64,000 nucleotides of DNA from Azorinus chamasolen. Lineage: Eukaryota; Mollusca; Bivalvia; Cardiida; Solecurtidae. Under the pieces are notes generated by a model that was not told where the DNA came from, did no database searches, and worked only from the letters and a program-made list of their open reading frames with translations. The stretch spans positions 39,169,243-39,233,242 of the forward strand of contig OY755243.1 in the NCBI GenBank assembly GCA_963576725.1, written 5' to 3'. Of the stretch, positions 21,883 through 32,676 are shown one piece after another. The translations under genes and the position numbers were made by a program. Position 1 is the first letter of the stretch, and the number at the start of each line of letters is the position of its first letter.

Positions 21883-22829
21883 TATCGTTGCTGTCGTTTT
21901 CGTCCTCGTCTCATTTCAACACAATTCTTCTTCTTCTTCTTTGAGATTACTACACTCCCTCATTACATTGAGTATTATGTGTAGGCAAATGTATTTCCAG
22001 CAATGGCCGTTTGTTTACTTCTTTCAATTTGACCTTCATATTAAAAATTGATTAAATCTAATATTTTTAACAATTTTCAGCAATTATTTTAATAAAATTA
22101 TCAAGTAAAGGTCAGCTAGTGTACTGACAGTAGTTTATAAATGTTAAACATCGCTTTTTAAGAGTTAAAAAAAACTTTCATTTTTACCTGGATATACGCA
22201 AAAAAAATGTGTCATATATCTCAATTTTCCAGATTTTTTTTTTTTTAAAAAGTCATAAGTAACCTTCCAAATATCTTCTTTTAATAGTCCTGTTGGTATG
22301 TAAAATAAGTCCTTATTAGATCTATATGATAAATGTTCCAATTTCACTTTAATAGTTAAATAAAACTTGTATTTTTACCTGAAAATATGAAAAAAGAGGT
22401 GTCATATAACTCACTTTTCCAGATTTTTTTAAAAGAAAAGAATTCCTCAAAAGGATCCTTCCGACTTATCATGTTTAAAGCCTTATATTTTATCATGTTT
22501 GGTGTTGTTCTTATCATGTATAAAGTTCTATCTAGCTCAAGTTCTGAAACATGTCGCTTTTAAAACATTTAGTTCTTCTGAATTATATTTTAATGTTTTT
22601 AAACCAGCGCCTATACACATAATCCTCAATGTAATTAGGGAGAGTAGTAGTCGCAAAGAAGAAATATCTTCTTTAGTCATGTTGGTGTATTAATAAGTCC
22701 GTATTATACTTGTTCCAATTTCACTATTTCCCAACACTACCCACATTTCAAATAAAGCAAATTGTGCTATAAAAAGCACATGCATGGTCAGTATGTAACA
22801 GGTCATATTGTTTATCTGCAGCAGAAATA

Positions 22830-23053
22830 CCTTATACCTCATATTTATTTATAAACGTGTTTTCACGCATTTGCAAACAGAGAAGACCCATATCTGGGTC
22901 TACTCTGTTTGCTAATAGAATTTGAAAGATCTGTTTATTTGTTTTCTAAATTGGCTGCAATATTCCACCATCCATATTTCATAACAACTATTTTGTTCAT
23001 GAATATTCAGTAGGTATTGAAACATGAATTAAACATAGAACAAGGAAATGGTT
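22830..23053. mobile_element. family B element, hairpin loop deleted
   Basis: Same subfamily as 7369; the hairpin centre is missing (agacccatatctgggtct). Confidence 0.7.
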
Positions 23054-23675
23054 ATTCAATATTCATCTTTGTTCGCTGATGGTATTACATACAGAATTCT
23101 AATGTCCCGACAGTATACAGAATTCTACTGTCCCGACAGTTTCTGCCAATACCATAAAAATCCTGTTTTATATACCACAGAAATACAGCTCATTAATATT
23201 CACGATGCCATTATGCTGTACATGAATAATGATGGAACAAAGGAACTGACTGTATGAAAAAGTGTGCGATCACCTGTATGATAATTCAGAATTATATTAT
23301 GAATGCGATGGACAATGTGTCCACTTTCTCGTCACTGACTTTTGCGACATACACACAAATGACACAGTGAAGAGCTTAATGTGTTTGGACTCAACTGAAT
23401 TAGACTTGTAGTTTAACCAGAGTCTGTTGTTTTTCAGCGGCTAGCTGTCTATTTTCACTTTTGTTCTAGTTTTCCACCAATCAGAAACTATGTACGAAAC
23501 AGTTATAATATGAGTCTTACTTACTGTAAGATGATCTGGATATAGTAAATATTCGATTAGCAATATTATTTAAATTGATTTTAAAAAAAACATGTCGGTT
23601 ATCACAGTAGAAAATAAAATTACTATAATCGGCAAATAACCGATCCCCCGGTACGTTACCTTGTAGGACATGAAT

Positions 23676-23843
23676 TACAGTAAAACCACTCCATAACGGC
23701 CCCTAAATTGTGTTAATTAATTGGTATCTAGGTATCCTATAGGAGCGTTCTGTTTTACTTTCACCTTGCTTTACGCAGCCACCTGCCTTTAACACAAAAT
23801 ACTTGATGTAATTTAGTGGCCGTTAAAGAGAGAGTTTACTGTA
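23676..23843. mobile_element. family C element, left arm mostly deleted
   Basis: Left end TACAGTAAAACC, then jumps to the hairpin centre (ctataggagcgttctg); right arm complete to ttactgta. Confidence 0.75.
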
Positions 23844-24162
23844 TACCACAGACTACCGACAAGATTAAATTGTTGTGTGGTATTGTTTCCCAGATCATCA
23901 TGAACAGTATTGAACGATCAGTGTAGCCCCCGATCACAAAATAGAAATCGACAGAAAAATAGACAGGGAGTGATAATTATATACTTCGATCTAAACTGCT
24001 GGGCCAATATAAACATTCCAACTAAACCTTACCGAAACGACCATTGAGTAATTCTCTACCAGATTCCTTCAAATATAAATAATCCATGTCGAACTGTAGT
24101 TGCAATATGACCACTAGGTGAACAAATATATGTTCTCAGACAGAATTAGTCCAATATATATA

Positions 24163-24371
24163 TACAGTAAAACCCCGCTAATGCGACCACCTAAAAGAGG
24201 TATAATTCTGGGTGCTAGATGCAGGTGGTAGCTTAATGCAGGACAAAAGTAATACAGAAAGCTCCTAGAGGAGCATTTTGCATTACTTTTGTCCTGCATG
24301 AAACAACCATGGCACCTGCTTATAAAGACATCCATGTTTATTCATTAAGTGGTCGCATTAGAGGGGTAACA
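24163..24371. mobile_element. family D element (CAGTAAAACCCC, gcgaccact)
   Basis: Related to C in its ends but with arms TAATGCGACCAC, GGTGGTAGCTTAATGCAGG and a centre aaagctcctagaggagc. TA flanks. Confidence 0.75.
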
Positions 24372-25278
24372 ATCTTCTTTTTAGTTCTAAACTACTGGTC
24401 TGATTTCGAAATACTTTTTGTACAATTAATTGTTCGTTGTTTGATCATCTACCATTTTCGTATGAAAAAGACACAACCAGGCCCACTTTGGGCGGGCTAG
24501 TTCTTCCTATATGGATTTAAACGTCTATGGCGAAACTTACAAAAGTCCTCGTCTCAGACATTTTCCTGTTTGATAATCTAACAAATTCTTGAAACAATCC
24601 ATATAATAAAGATACGGAACCAGTAGTTGGGCTAGTTTTCCATACTCGCGGCAATGACGTTGTAATATATATATAGTGACATTTTAAGAAACTATTTATA
24701 TAAGTGACACTGAAATATCTTCAACACAGCATGTTGACCTTCAGATCAAGCCGATCGTTTAAGGGTCATCTTAATCTTCTTGTATATCATAGGACACACA
24801 TTCTGTTTGGGTTGGCCGATGAAAACTAGATCTATATTTGCTTTCAGTGTGCACAATGCAAAGAAAACAATGGGTTTTCGAGCATTCGACTGCCGAAGCA
24901 GTATGGAAGCAACACGATTTGGATCATGGAGTAAAAAGATTATGCCTACTTTCATGCTTGTTTTCAGAATTGCTCAGATCAAAGACCTATAATAACACAG
25001 GTCTTTGCACAGATAGGTATATTTGCATTTGTACTTGTTAATAATCAGAGCCAAATACATACAATAGCACTGTCACATGTGCCAAAAGTACATCTACATG
25101 TCACAGAAGTTTATACCTGCATTTGTTCATTTGACCTTCGTCCATATGAGCCCATATTCACTAGCATTTTAAGTCTACTTATATTTGAGATTCAGGCTAA
25201 AAAACGGCGAAGTGAATTATTGTTGGAACTTTACTATTTTAAAACATATATTTTTCGTATATTTGTCCTTGTCCACTC

Positions 25279-25530
25279 TTAACCCTTTACCCAATAGCCT
25301 GTTTCTAGTTTTGAAGACATATGACCACTTAAAGCAGGTTGAAAGTAAAGCAGAATGCGCCTTAAGGCGCATTCTGCTTTACTTTCAGCCTGCTTTAAGC
25401 TACCACCTACTAGGATATAGAAAATATTTATTATGCAATATGTTCATGACTGTATGAATTTGAACTATTTTCTTCAGCGGAGGAATAAATCAAACACGCT
25501 AAAAGCCGCTTCTATCAGGTAAAGGGTTAA
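25279..25530. mobile_element. TTAA element with a C/D-type hairpin
   Basis: Ends TTAACCCTTTACC / GGTAAAGGGTTAA, but the palindrome (25320-25405, centre gcgccttaaggcgc) is of the family C/D sort with aaagcaggttgaaagtaaa arms. It is either a nested insertion or a hybrid. Confidence 0.65.
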
Positions 25531-25928
25531 AATGCATGTAAAGCAAATTTTAAAAGAGCCAATGAGGTAATGGGTTAGGACTGGTTATAATGGATGTTCT
25601 TTACTCGTTACAATACATTTGGGCATACTTTCTTCTAGATATTATGTCGACATCAAGCACATTTAACTCTTTCGTTGGCAAATTTTGTCGTCTGCAAACT
25701 TTGTCGTCAGCTACATTTTTTCTTTGTTTTTTGCATTTAAGTTTAAAAACAGTGGCAATAACAAATAGTTTGGATCCTGATGAGACACTGAGTTACTCGG
25801 TGTCTGATCTGGATCAAAACGTTTTGCTTCTGCATAGGTAATCACAGACATTGACAGTGTAAGACTTAAACCTTCTCTCCGCGTAGAATTAACCTTTACC
25901 GCCTTTTCAAATAGAGTAAACCAATATA

Positions 25929-26664
25929 TCAGATGGCTTTCATAAAAATCTCAAATGATTCTCTTTGGATTTCATCCTCGCTACTAGAATCAGACACATC
26001 TTTTGCTTCAGGAACCATGTCAATGCCAATTATACTGTCACTCAGTTTCTGATGCCAATCTATACACCTTCTGTACCCAAGGCACCAGATCATTACCGCA
26101 ATATGGAAGCAACCCCGAACTGCATGTATTCGTGCACCAGAACGACAAATACAGTACCAGACTAACAATTTAACTACACGTATGTTGAATTGAAGTTTTA
26201 GCCAGAGCATATATGTCTTTGATGAAATGTGTCTACTCTGAAGTCTTACTGGCACGAAGTTGTGATCATCCATGATAATTTGAATGTCACAATTTTCACC
26301 GAGATGCTTTTGAATGCAACTTTTGGAGAGCTTTAGCTGAAAGACACCACATGTAAATGTTCGAATCTGATTTTCTGTCATCCGAGGGAAGTCTTCAAGA
26401 TCAGCCTGATCTATTTGCTTTCAAACTGCAATTCTCCGGGACAGATTGTGTTCTTCAGCAAACATTTGTAACGCCCTAGCCTATGTATACATGTGTGTCG
26501 TGTATGCTTGAATGCGTGAATCCTCCTGATTGTCCCTGTCTGTTGCAAGAAGAGGTACGTACTTGTTGCAAATTGCGCACACTATTCTGACATACTTCAC
26601 GAATGCATAGCATTTGGATATTTTGGATATATTGGCCGAGTCTACAACCCAGCGGATCTAAAAC
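25929..26664 (-). pseudogene. decayed SWIM zinc finger / DDE-type transposon protein
   Basis: Minus strand, reading down from about 26664: RWVVDSANISKISKC then VRIVCAICNKYVP, resembling the end of a DDE transposase-like domain followed by the IVCAI-N-Y-P stretch. The frame is then broken (TAG near 26485 and a shift; the matching frame continues LQMFAEEHNLSRRIA and hits TGA). From 26400 it reads TENQIRTFTCGVFQLKLS, QSRHISSKTYMLWLK and the SWIM motif C-I-C-R-S-G-A-R with later C-F-H. The acceptor-like ttttag at about 26665 may be an old intron border. Matches the SWIM/DDE family common in molluscs; here inactive. Confidence 0.65.
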
Positions 26665-27113
26665 AGTAGAGTGTTATTAATATGCCATGACTCTCACCAG
26701 CACGTTTAATGTACACTCTCAGTCTTGTGTGTTAATTATCACAAAAATATAGAATCACAGCTGAAACTGACCCTGCCAAAGTTCTCCACAAGTTATGATA
26801 AGAAGATACAAGAGATGGTCATAATACATGTAATTGAAATTGAAATTTACTGTTAAAATACAGTAGAACCCCTCTTTAATTAAAGCAAGAGTGTAATGTT
26901 TTCTGCATAACTATCACCCTGGATGAAGCTACCACGTGTTTAAATTAAGTCTTTACCCAATAGAGACACCTTTGCAAACATAGTACTCTTAATGTTTGGA
27001 CATGGGAGCTAGCCGTCTAAATTAGGGTCTGCATTGTTTCCTAATGGAATAACAGAGATCTGATTCTACAGTTTCTGCCATGTGTTCAATTATAATTACT
27101 AAACATCGTCCCA

Positions 27114-28157
27114 AGGTTGCCAGCGGTCTTGAAAAGTCAGGGAAATTGGTTTCTTTTTCAAGGTCAGGGAATTGTCAGGGAATTTTAAAATTTGGTCAGT
27201 GAAAAATGAAAATCCTGGAAAGTCAGGGAAAAGTCAGGGAAAAATGATTCCAAAGCTCGAAGAAATTAATCATTTTAAACTTTTGTGGCTATGGTAGTTT
27301 TCAAGAATTAAATTTAAGTAATTAAAACAAAGTTTAATGATGTAATACTGTAAAATGCATTTAATGTGTTTAAGTCCCCCATTTTTTCAAACACTGATTT
27401 TGCTTTGTTTGTCAATATGATTCCATTGGCTTTGCCTCTAGGAAACTGTATAATAACAGATCTTGGATTTTTGAAAATTATATTTTGCTACTACTAGCAG
27501 GGTTCCAATGATCTTGTTATTAACCGTACTTTATTGTTTTTTGCCATCATGAGGTTAGTATACCTTAACCCTTTCCCTGTTCTATGTTTATTACAAATTT
27601 CAATACCTACTGAATATTCATGGAGAAAATAGTTATAATGAAATACGGAAGGTGGAACATTTTAGCCGTTTTAGGAGCAAAAGAAATAGATATATCAAAT
27701 TCCATTAGCAAACAGAGCAGATCCTGATCAGACGGCTCCTCTAGGAGCCGTCTGATCTGGGTCTACTCTGTTTGCAGATGCGTGAAAACACGTTTATATG
27801 AGGGAAAGGGTTAAAAGAGGTTAGATTTTTTATAGTTACATGTCTTGCAAAGATGCTTCTGGTATGTATCTCTTAATGATTAGGTTTCACTGACCAATAG
27901 TCACAATTATGTTTGATTGACTTTGATCACCAAACAGTCATACATGTGAAAGAAAACCATGTTTATTATCATTGTGTGTGATGTTTATGTTTAATATATT
28001 GAAAATAAATACAAAACATTTGGGAAAAATAATGGGAGGATTGGACGGCTATAGGGGAGGTCAGGAGGCCGTTTAAATGTTTGGCGGTTTTGTTCAGTGA
28101 AAAAACATGAATTGGTCAGGGAAAAAGTCAGGGAATTTTATTCACCCAGAGTGCTGG
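27114..28157. mobile_element. element with GGTTGCCAGC-type inverted ends
   Basis: Left end AAGGTTGCCAGCGGTCTTG and right end (reverse) AGGTTTGCCAGCACTCTG are inverted matches. Just inside each end the motif GTCAGGGAA is repeated (several times at 27138-27245, twice near 28120). A full family B element (27565-27814) is nested inside. I cannot name the superfamily; no clear target duplication. Confidence 0.45.
27565..27814. mobile_element. family B element, near intact
   Basis: Both TTAA ends and a near-perfect hairpin with centre ggctcctctaggagcc; nested in the GGTTGCCAGC element. Confidence 0.85.
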
Positions 28158-28290
28158 CAAACCTGTCACCCCATTAACCCTTTCCTTCATATAAACACTT
28201 TTTAACGCATTTGTAAACACTTTTTAACAGAGTAGACCTAGATTAGATCGCTTTGTAAAGATGAATAATTCAACATTAACTAAGACTGAC

Positions 28291-28495
28291 ATACAGTCAG
28301 CTCTCGATTATTCGAAATTTTAATAAAGAAGAATGTAGATATAGGCATGTGGCTGCTTAAAGCAGGATGGCAGTCATGCAGAAAGCTCCTAGAGGAGTTT
28401 TCTGCATGACTTTTACCCTGCATTAAGCTGCCACCTGTCTTGAAGATCGATAATGATACGTATTTGAGTGTTCGAATAATCGCGATTTTACAGTA
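28291..28495. mobile_element. family D-like element, TCGATTATTCGAA ends
   Basis: Inverted ends tacagtcagctctcgattatt / aataatcgcgattttacagta; centre aagctcctagaggagttt with gcttaaagcaggatgg arms. Inserted within a family B piece. Confidence 0.7.
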
Positions 28496-28789
28496 GAAGC
28501 AAATAGAGTTGATCATCAGAGCCTGGTGAAACTGACACTTCATGAGCAGTTTGATCTGGGTCTGCACTGTTTGCCTTAGTTTGTCTGTCCGAATACTTAA
28601 GATAATTAGGATAAAACCGATAAGTCATTTGAAATAACTTGTAAGGGTTGTACAAAAAGCAACAGTCGTGTGATTTCTATATCATTTACTTGCATAGATA
28701 TACAGTATCTATAAATATCAAAAACATGTAATACATTTAGGAAATAAAGTACAAATACGATTGACAGAGATTAAATAGCACTCTCTTTA

Positions 28790-29017
28790 TACACTTTCCT
28801 TGATGAATATTCGTGTAAGAAATGTTACATCACGAATATAAATCTGCTGATTTGCATAATGACATGTTTTGGTCATGGCGGAAGGTACAGTATCAGATCT
28901 AAGTTATTTCATTATATAAACAGCAGATCCTGATCATAGCACTCATACAGGAGTCTGATCTGGGTCTGCTCTGTTTGCAAATGTGCCGAAAATCTCTTCT
29001 ATCAGTGAAAGGGGTTA
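28790..29017. mobile_element. family B element
   Basis: Ends decayed; hairpin shortened (catacaggagtctgatctgg). Confidence 0.7.
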
Positions 29018-29467
29018 ATATATGGACAATTGATAGTGTGTATGTGTGTGTGTGTGTACACGTGTGTTGGGGGGGGGGGGTTAGCTCAGGAAAGTCCCCG
29101 TTGGCTTACCGAAATCGAAACGTAAACCCTGTACTGGGGACTACTACCTGGAACTGCAAGTACCTGTTTCTATTCTACATTGACCCGGACTTATCCCATT
29201 CGATCTTTAGCACGGTGAATAAATGGATTATGAAAAAACAACTTTTCTGCTTCAAGTCTCAAAATAACAACTTCCTCTGCAAAATGGTGCATAGTAACTC
29301 ATATCACGCTATGAAAACATGCTTACCCTGATGCATGTTACATGTATTTTCATTTTTTCACAGTGTCAAACAGACTGAGTCCGGCCACTCCTGATGGGAC
29401 GTCGAATTACTTGACGTCTCATCTGGATCTCGACTGTTTGCAAACACTAGTCAGATCACGTTTGTCA

Positions 29468-30480
29468 TGATAATGATACTGAATTAACTCTTAATTCGCT
29501 ATCAACAATCTATGATAATGGTTAAACACCTAACATAACTACTGAATTAACTCTTAGCTCGCTATCAACGATCTATGATAATGGTTAAACACCTAACGTA
29601 ACTACTGAATTAACTCTTAGCTCGCTATCAACGATCTATGATAATGGTTAAACACCTAACGTAACTACTGAATTAACTCTTATCTCGCTATCAACGACCT
29701 GTAATAATGGTTAAACACCTAACTTAACTACTGAATTAACTCTTAGCCCGCTATCAACGACCTGTGATAATGGTTAAACACCCAGCATAACTACTGAATT
29801 AACTCCTATAGCAAGCCATCAACGACCTATGATAATGGTTAAACACCTAACATAACTACTGAATTAGCTCCTATAACAAGCTATCAACGACCTATGATAA
29901 TGGTTAAACACCTAACATAACTACTGAATTAACTCCTTTAGCAAGCTATCAACGACCTATGATAATGGTTAACATAACTACTGAATTAACTCCTATAACA
30001 AGTTATCAACGACCTATGATAATGGTTAAACACCTACCATAACTACTGAATTAACTCCTTTAGCAAGCTATCAACGACCTATGATAATGGTTAAACACCT
30101 AACATAACTACTGAATTAACTCCTATAACAAGCTATCAACGACCTATGATAATGGTTAAATACCTAACGTAACTACTGAATTAACTCTTAGCTCGCTATC
30201 AACGACCTATGATAACACCTAACGTAATTACTGAATTAAGTCTTATCTCGCTATCAACGATCTATGATAATGGTTAAAAAAACCCTAACATAACTACTGA
30301 ATTAACTCTTATCTCGCTATCAACGACCTGTGATAATGGTTAAACACCCAGCATAACTACTGAATTAACTCCTATAGCAAGCCACCAACGACCTGTGATA
30401 ATGGTTAAACACCTAACATAACTACTGAATTAACTCCTATAGCAAGCTATCAACGACCTATGATAATGGTTAAACACCTG
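29468..30480. repeat. minisatellite, ~65-bp unit, about 16 copies
   Basis: Unit pieces: taactactgaattaactc, gctatcaacgacctatgat and aatggttaaacacc. Two sub-types alternate in blocks (cttagctcg and cctatagcaag), indicating block duplication. Confidence 0.9.
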
Positions 30481-30770
30481 GTAGTCGGTATAGAGGAATG
30501 TTACTGTATTTATTCTTCTTGATCCGAAAACGAAAATGCTACAAGAAGAATAAATATGAGATTCATAACATTAACAACATTACATTACAACGCTGCTTAT
30601 TTATGAGACCTGGAATGAATAGGTCACCTAATTGTGAACAAATGGAATGAATAGGTCACCTAATTGTGAACAAATGAAATACAGCCGTCACTCAGAGGAA
30701 AGACAAAATCTGTGTTTAAAACATGTGATAACTTAACGCAGGACAGAGAAAGCTGGTAGCTTAACATCAT

Positions 30771-30986
30771 CTTATAGGCTATTTATAAATCCAACCTCTT
30801 TGAATAAATGTACCAAAAAGGTGCATTTACTAGAGAAATGAAAAATGTTATAATTGTGTAGATTTGAAACTATTGTGATAAATAGAGCATTTGCTCCACA
30901 GGAACAAATGCTCTATTTATCACAATGGTTTCAAAAAGTGACTTTTACAATGGCATTGAAGGGCGCCAATATGAGGGAATGGGTCA
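30771..30986. mobile_element. family A element, diverged
   Basis: Palindrome loop reads CCACAGGAAC; terminal TTAA on the right replaced by gtcaa. Confidence 0.75.
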
Positions 30987-31070
30987 ATACAGGAGGAAAA
31001 TAAAGCGAAACGCTCTTATAAGAGTTTTCTGCATTACGTCCCGTTCTGCACCAATAAGTCATATGTTTTA

Positions 31071-31287
31071 ATCCCTTACCTGACAGACGCATTTTCAAGC
31101 CTTTGTAAACATAGTAGATCCAGACCAGACGGCTATTGAAGGTGCTGTCTGGTCAGAGTCAGCTGTTTGCTTATGGAATTATTCAGATCTGATTCTACGA
31201 TTCTGACATGGTCAACACATTCTGCAGCTGATAAATATTCACGATTTGATTAATTCTTACATGAATATTCATAAGATAAAGGGTTAA
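31071..31287. mobile_element. family B element
   Basis: Hairpin near the left end with centre ctattgaaggtg; right end gataaagggttaa. Confidence 0.75.
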
Positions 31288-31874
31288 CCCCCACATGCTA
31301 ATACACTTAGTAGCTGCTGTAGAGAAGTTCTGCTGTAAAGAACTCGTCTCATTGAAATTCCTCTTGCCCCGAAAACGAAATAACAAGAAGAATAAAGAAA
31401 CGAGAATGAAACTGCAATATTCCCTAATTAGCCTATGTAGGCTATTCGGACAGACACACTTAGGGAAATCGTGCCGAGCCAGATCTAACTGCTCCTGAAG
31501 GAGGAGCACTTTAATCAGAGCCTTCCACTATTTGCTAGTATGCCAATTTGATTAATAAATGTCAACATATTGCTAAATTAAATTATTAAGTTCTACAAAC
31601 CCATGCAAAAATCGAAATACTGTATGTCTGAATAGTGCCACACAAATCACACAAATATATTGTTTACACGACTATGAACTTGTCTTTACTCTGAAATTTA
31701 TGTTGGTAATATAGTTTGACAAACTGTATTGAAATAACAAACTGTTTCTAGAGACATGTGCTTCATTGAACGGTTGTATTATTGGCAATGTACTATCTAT
31801 TAAGAATTCTCTTTCCAGCTTGTGTACACAATTATTTACATATTTACACGGTTAGCACTGTATTGGCACATTAA

Positions 31875-32113
31875 CTTATTAACTGCAAATGTCGTCAAAA
31901 TGCACCTCGACAAACAGTGCACTCCCAGATCAGACGCCACCTTTTCAAAACCACATTTAATTAAAAAGGGACGTCACTGTTTGTCGCAACCTCAAGTTCT
32001 GTGTCTGTGGTTTATTCTTTTGACATTTACATTTATTTCTTACAATTCTATTATTACGGAAATGTTTAATAAAATTTGGTTACGGACGACGTATTAGAAA
32101 ATCGACGCCGAAA
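31875..32113. mobile_element. family H element, diverged, downstream of homeobox stop
   Basis: Hairpin cactcccagatcagacgcc at 31918; the opposite end reads cgacgccgaaatagtta. It starts about 120 bases past the homeobox stop codon, so it may lie in the 3'UTR. Confidence 0.6.
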
Positions 32114-32235
32114 TAGTTACGTATATTGATATTGTACATGTACATTTCTATATTTTGTTGGTGCCATTAATCATCATATATCCATTACATATATATGTAA
32201 CAGTAACATTGTCTCACATAATAGCTAACTACATT

Positions 32236-32676
32236 TCAGTAGCACTGTCTTAAGTATGAAGGACTCACACACCAACTGGTTTGGCGAGATACGAATGGGA
32301 TGTTCGTCTCATTTCCATAGTGCTGACGAGGAGTTGTATACTGTTCGTCTCTCATGTTTGACATTGGTACTGGCCAGAATGGATTATTCCATGGCTGGGC
32401 AAAGCGCTGACATTCATTGCTCACACCGACACGTGCAACATATGATCCTCCTTGTCCTTGTTGTGGTCTCATTTTGTCTGAAATTCCTGGAAATGGTATA
32501 TGTACTCCAGATGGAATTGAAGCCATTGACATCATCGCCATGAAGCCCGGTTTTGACTGGTCGACGGACTTCACTGGGAGATGCATGGGGGTTGTTTGTA
32601 TCACATGACATTGAGGGTTGTTCTGTAAGCTGGCAACTCGACGGCGATGCCTTGCTCGCTTGTTTTGAAACCAAAT
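32236..32676 (-). CDS. homeobox gene, last exon (helix 3 and C-terminus)
   Basis: 441 nt in phase 0 after the acceptor ttttactttcag, beginning at Ile47 of the homeodomain with the recognition helix IWFQNKRARHRRR, then a 133-residue tail with no known domain, ending LRQCY and TGA at 32238-32236. No paired-type OAR tail motif is seen. Confidence 0.88.
   Translation of the reverse strand: MWFQNKRARHRRRVASLQNNPQCHVIQTTPMHLPVKSVDQSKPGFMAMMSMASIPSGVHIPFPGISDKMRPQQGQGGSYVARVGVSNECQRFAQPWNNPFWPVPMSNMRDEQYTTPRQHYGNETNIPFVSRQTSWCVSPSYLRQCY

Larger units (their letters stand above)
21940..25928. other. intergenic, SLC17A9 upstream side
   Basis: AT-rich. Contains two similar stretches at 22160-22260 and 22340-22440 (each 'ttttacctg-atat...cattttcc' like), family B at 22830-23053, a half C element at 23676, family D at 24163, and a TTAA element with a C/D-type hairpin at 25279-25530. 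A ~250-bp unique patch at 24730-24990 is open in several frames but has no recognisable product. Confidence 0.45.
26665..32235. other. intergenic, repeat-rich
   Basis: Contains a D remnant (26866-26945), a B copy split by the GGTTGCCAGC element (26945-28175), family B at 27565 and 28790, family D at 28291, a short TG/poly-G tract near 29038-29082, the 65-bp minisatellite (29468-30480), a 32-bp duplication at 30615-30676, family A at 30771, B at 31071 and H at 31875. No gene supported. Confidence 0.5.

Noticed and set aside
24746..24955. 69-codon minus-strand frame (VGIIFLLHDPNRVAS...)
   Set aside because: Looks somewhat protein-like, but the other strand is open in two frames over the same bases, and no splice sites or family were found. 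Left undecided and unlisted.
28975..29331. 118-codon plus-strand frame
   Set aside because: Starts in a family B end and crosses a TG/poly-G tract; no support.
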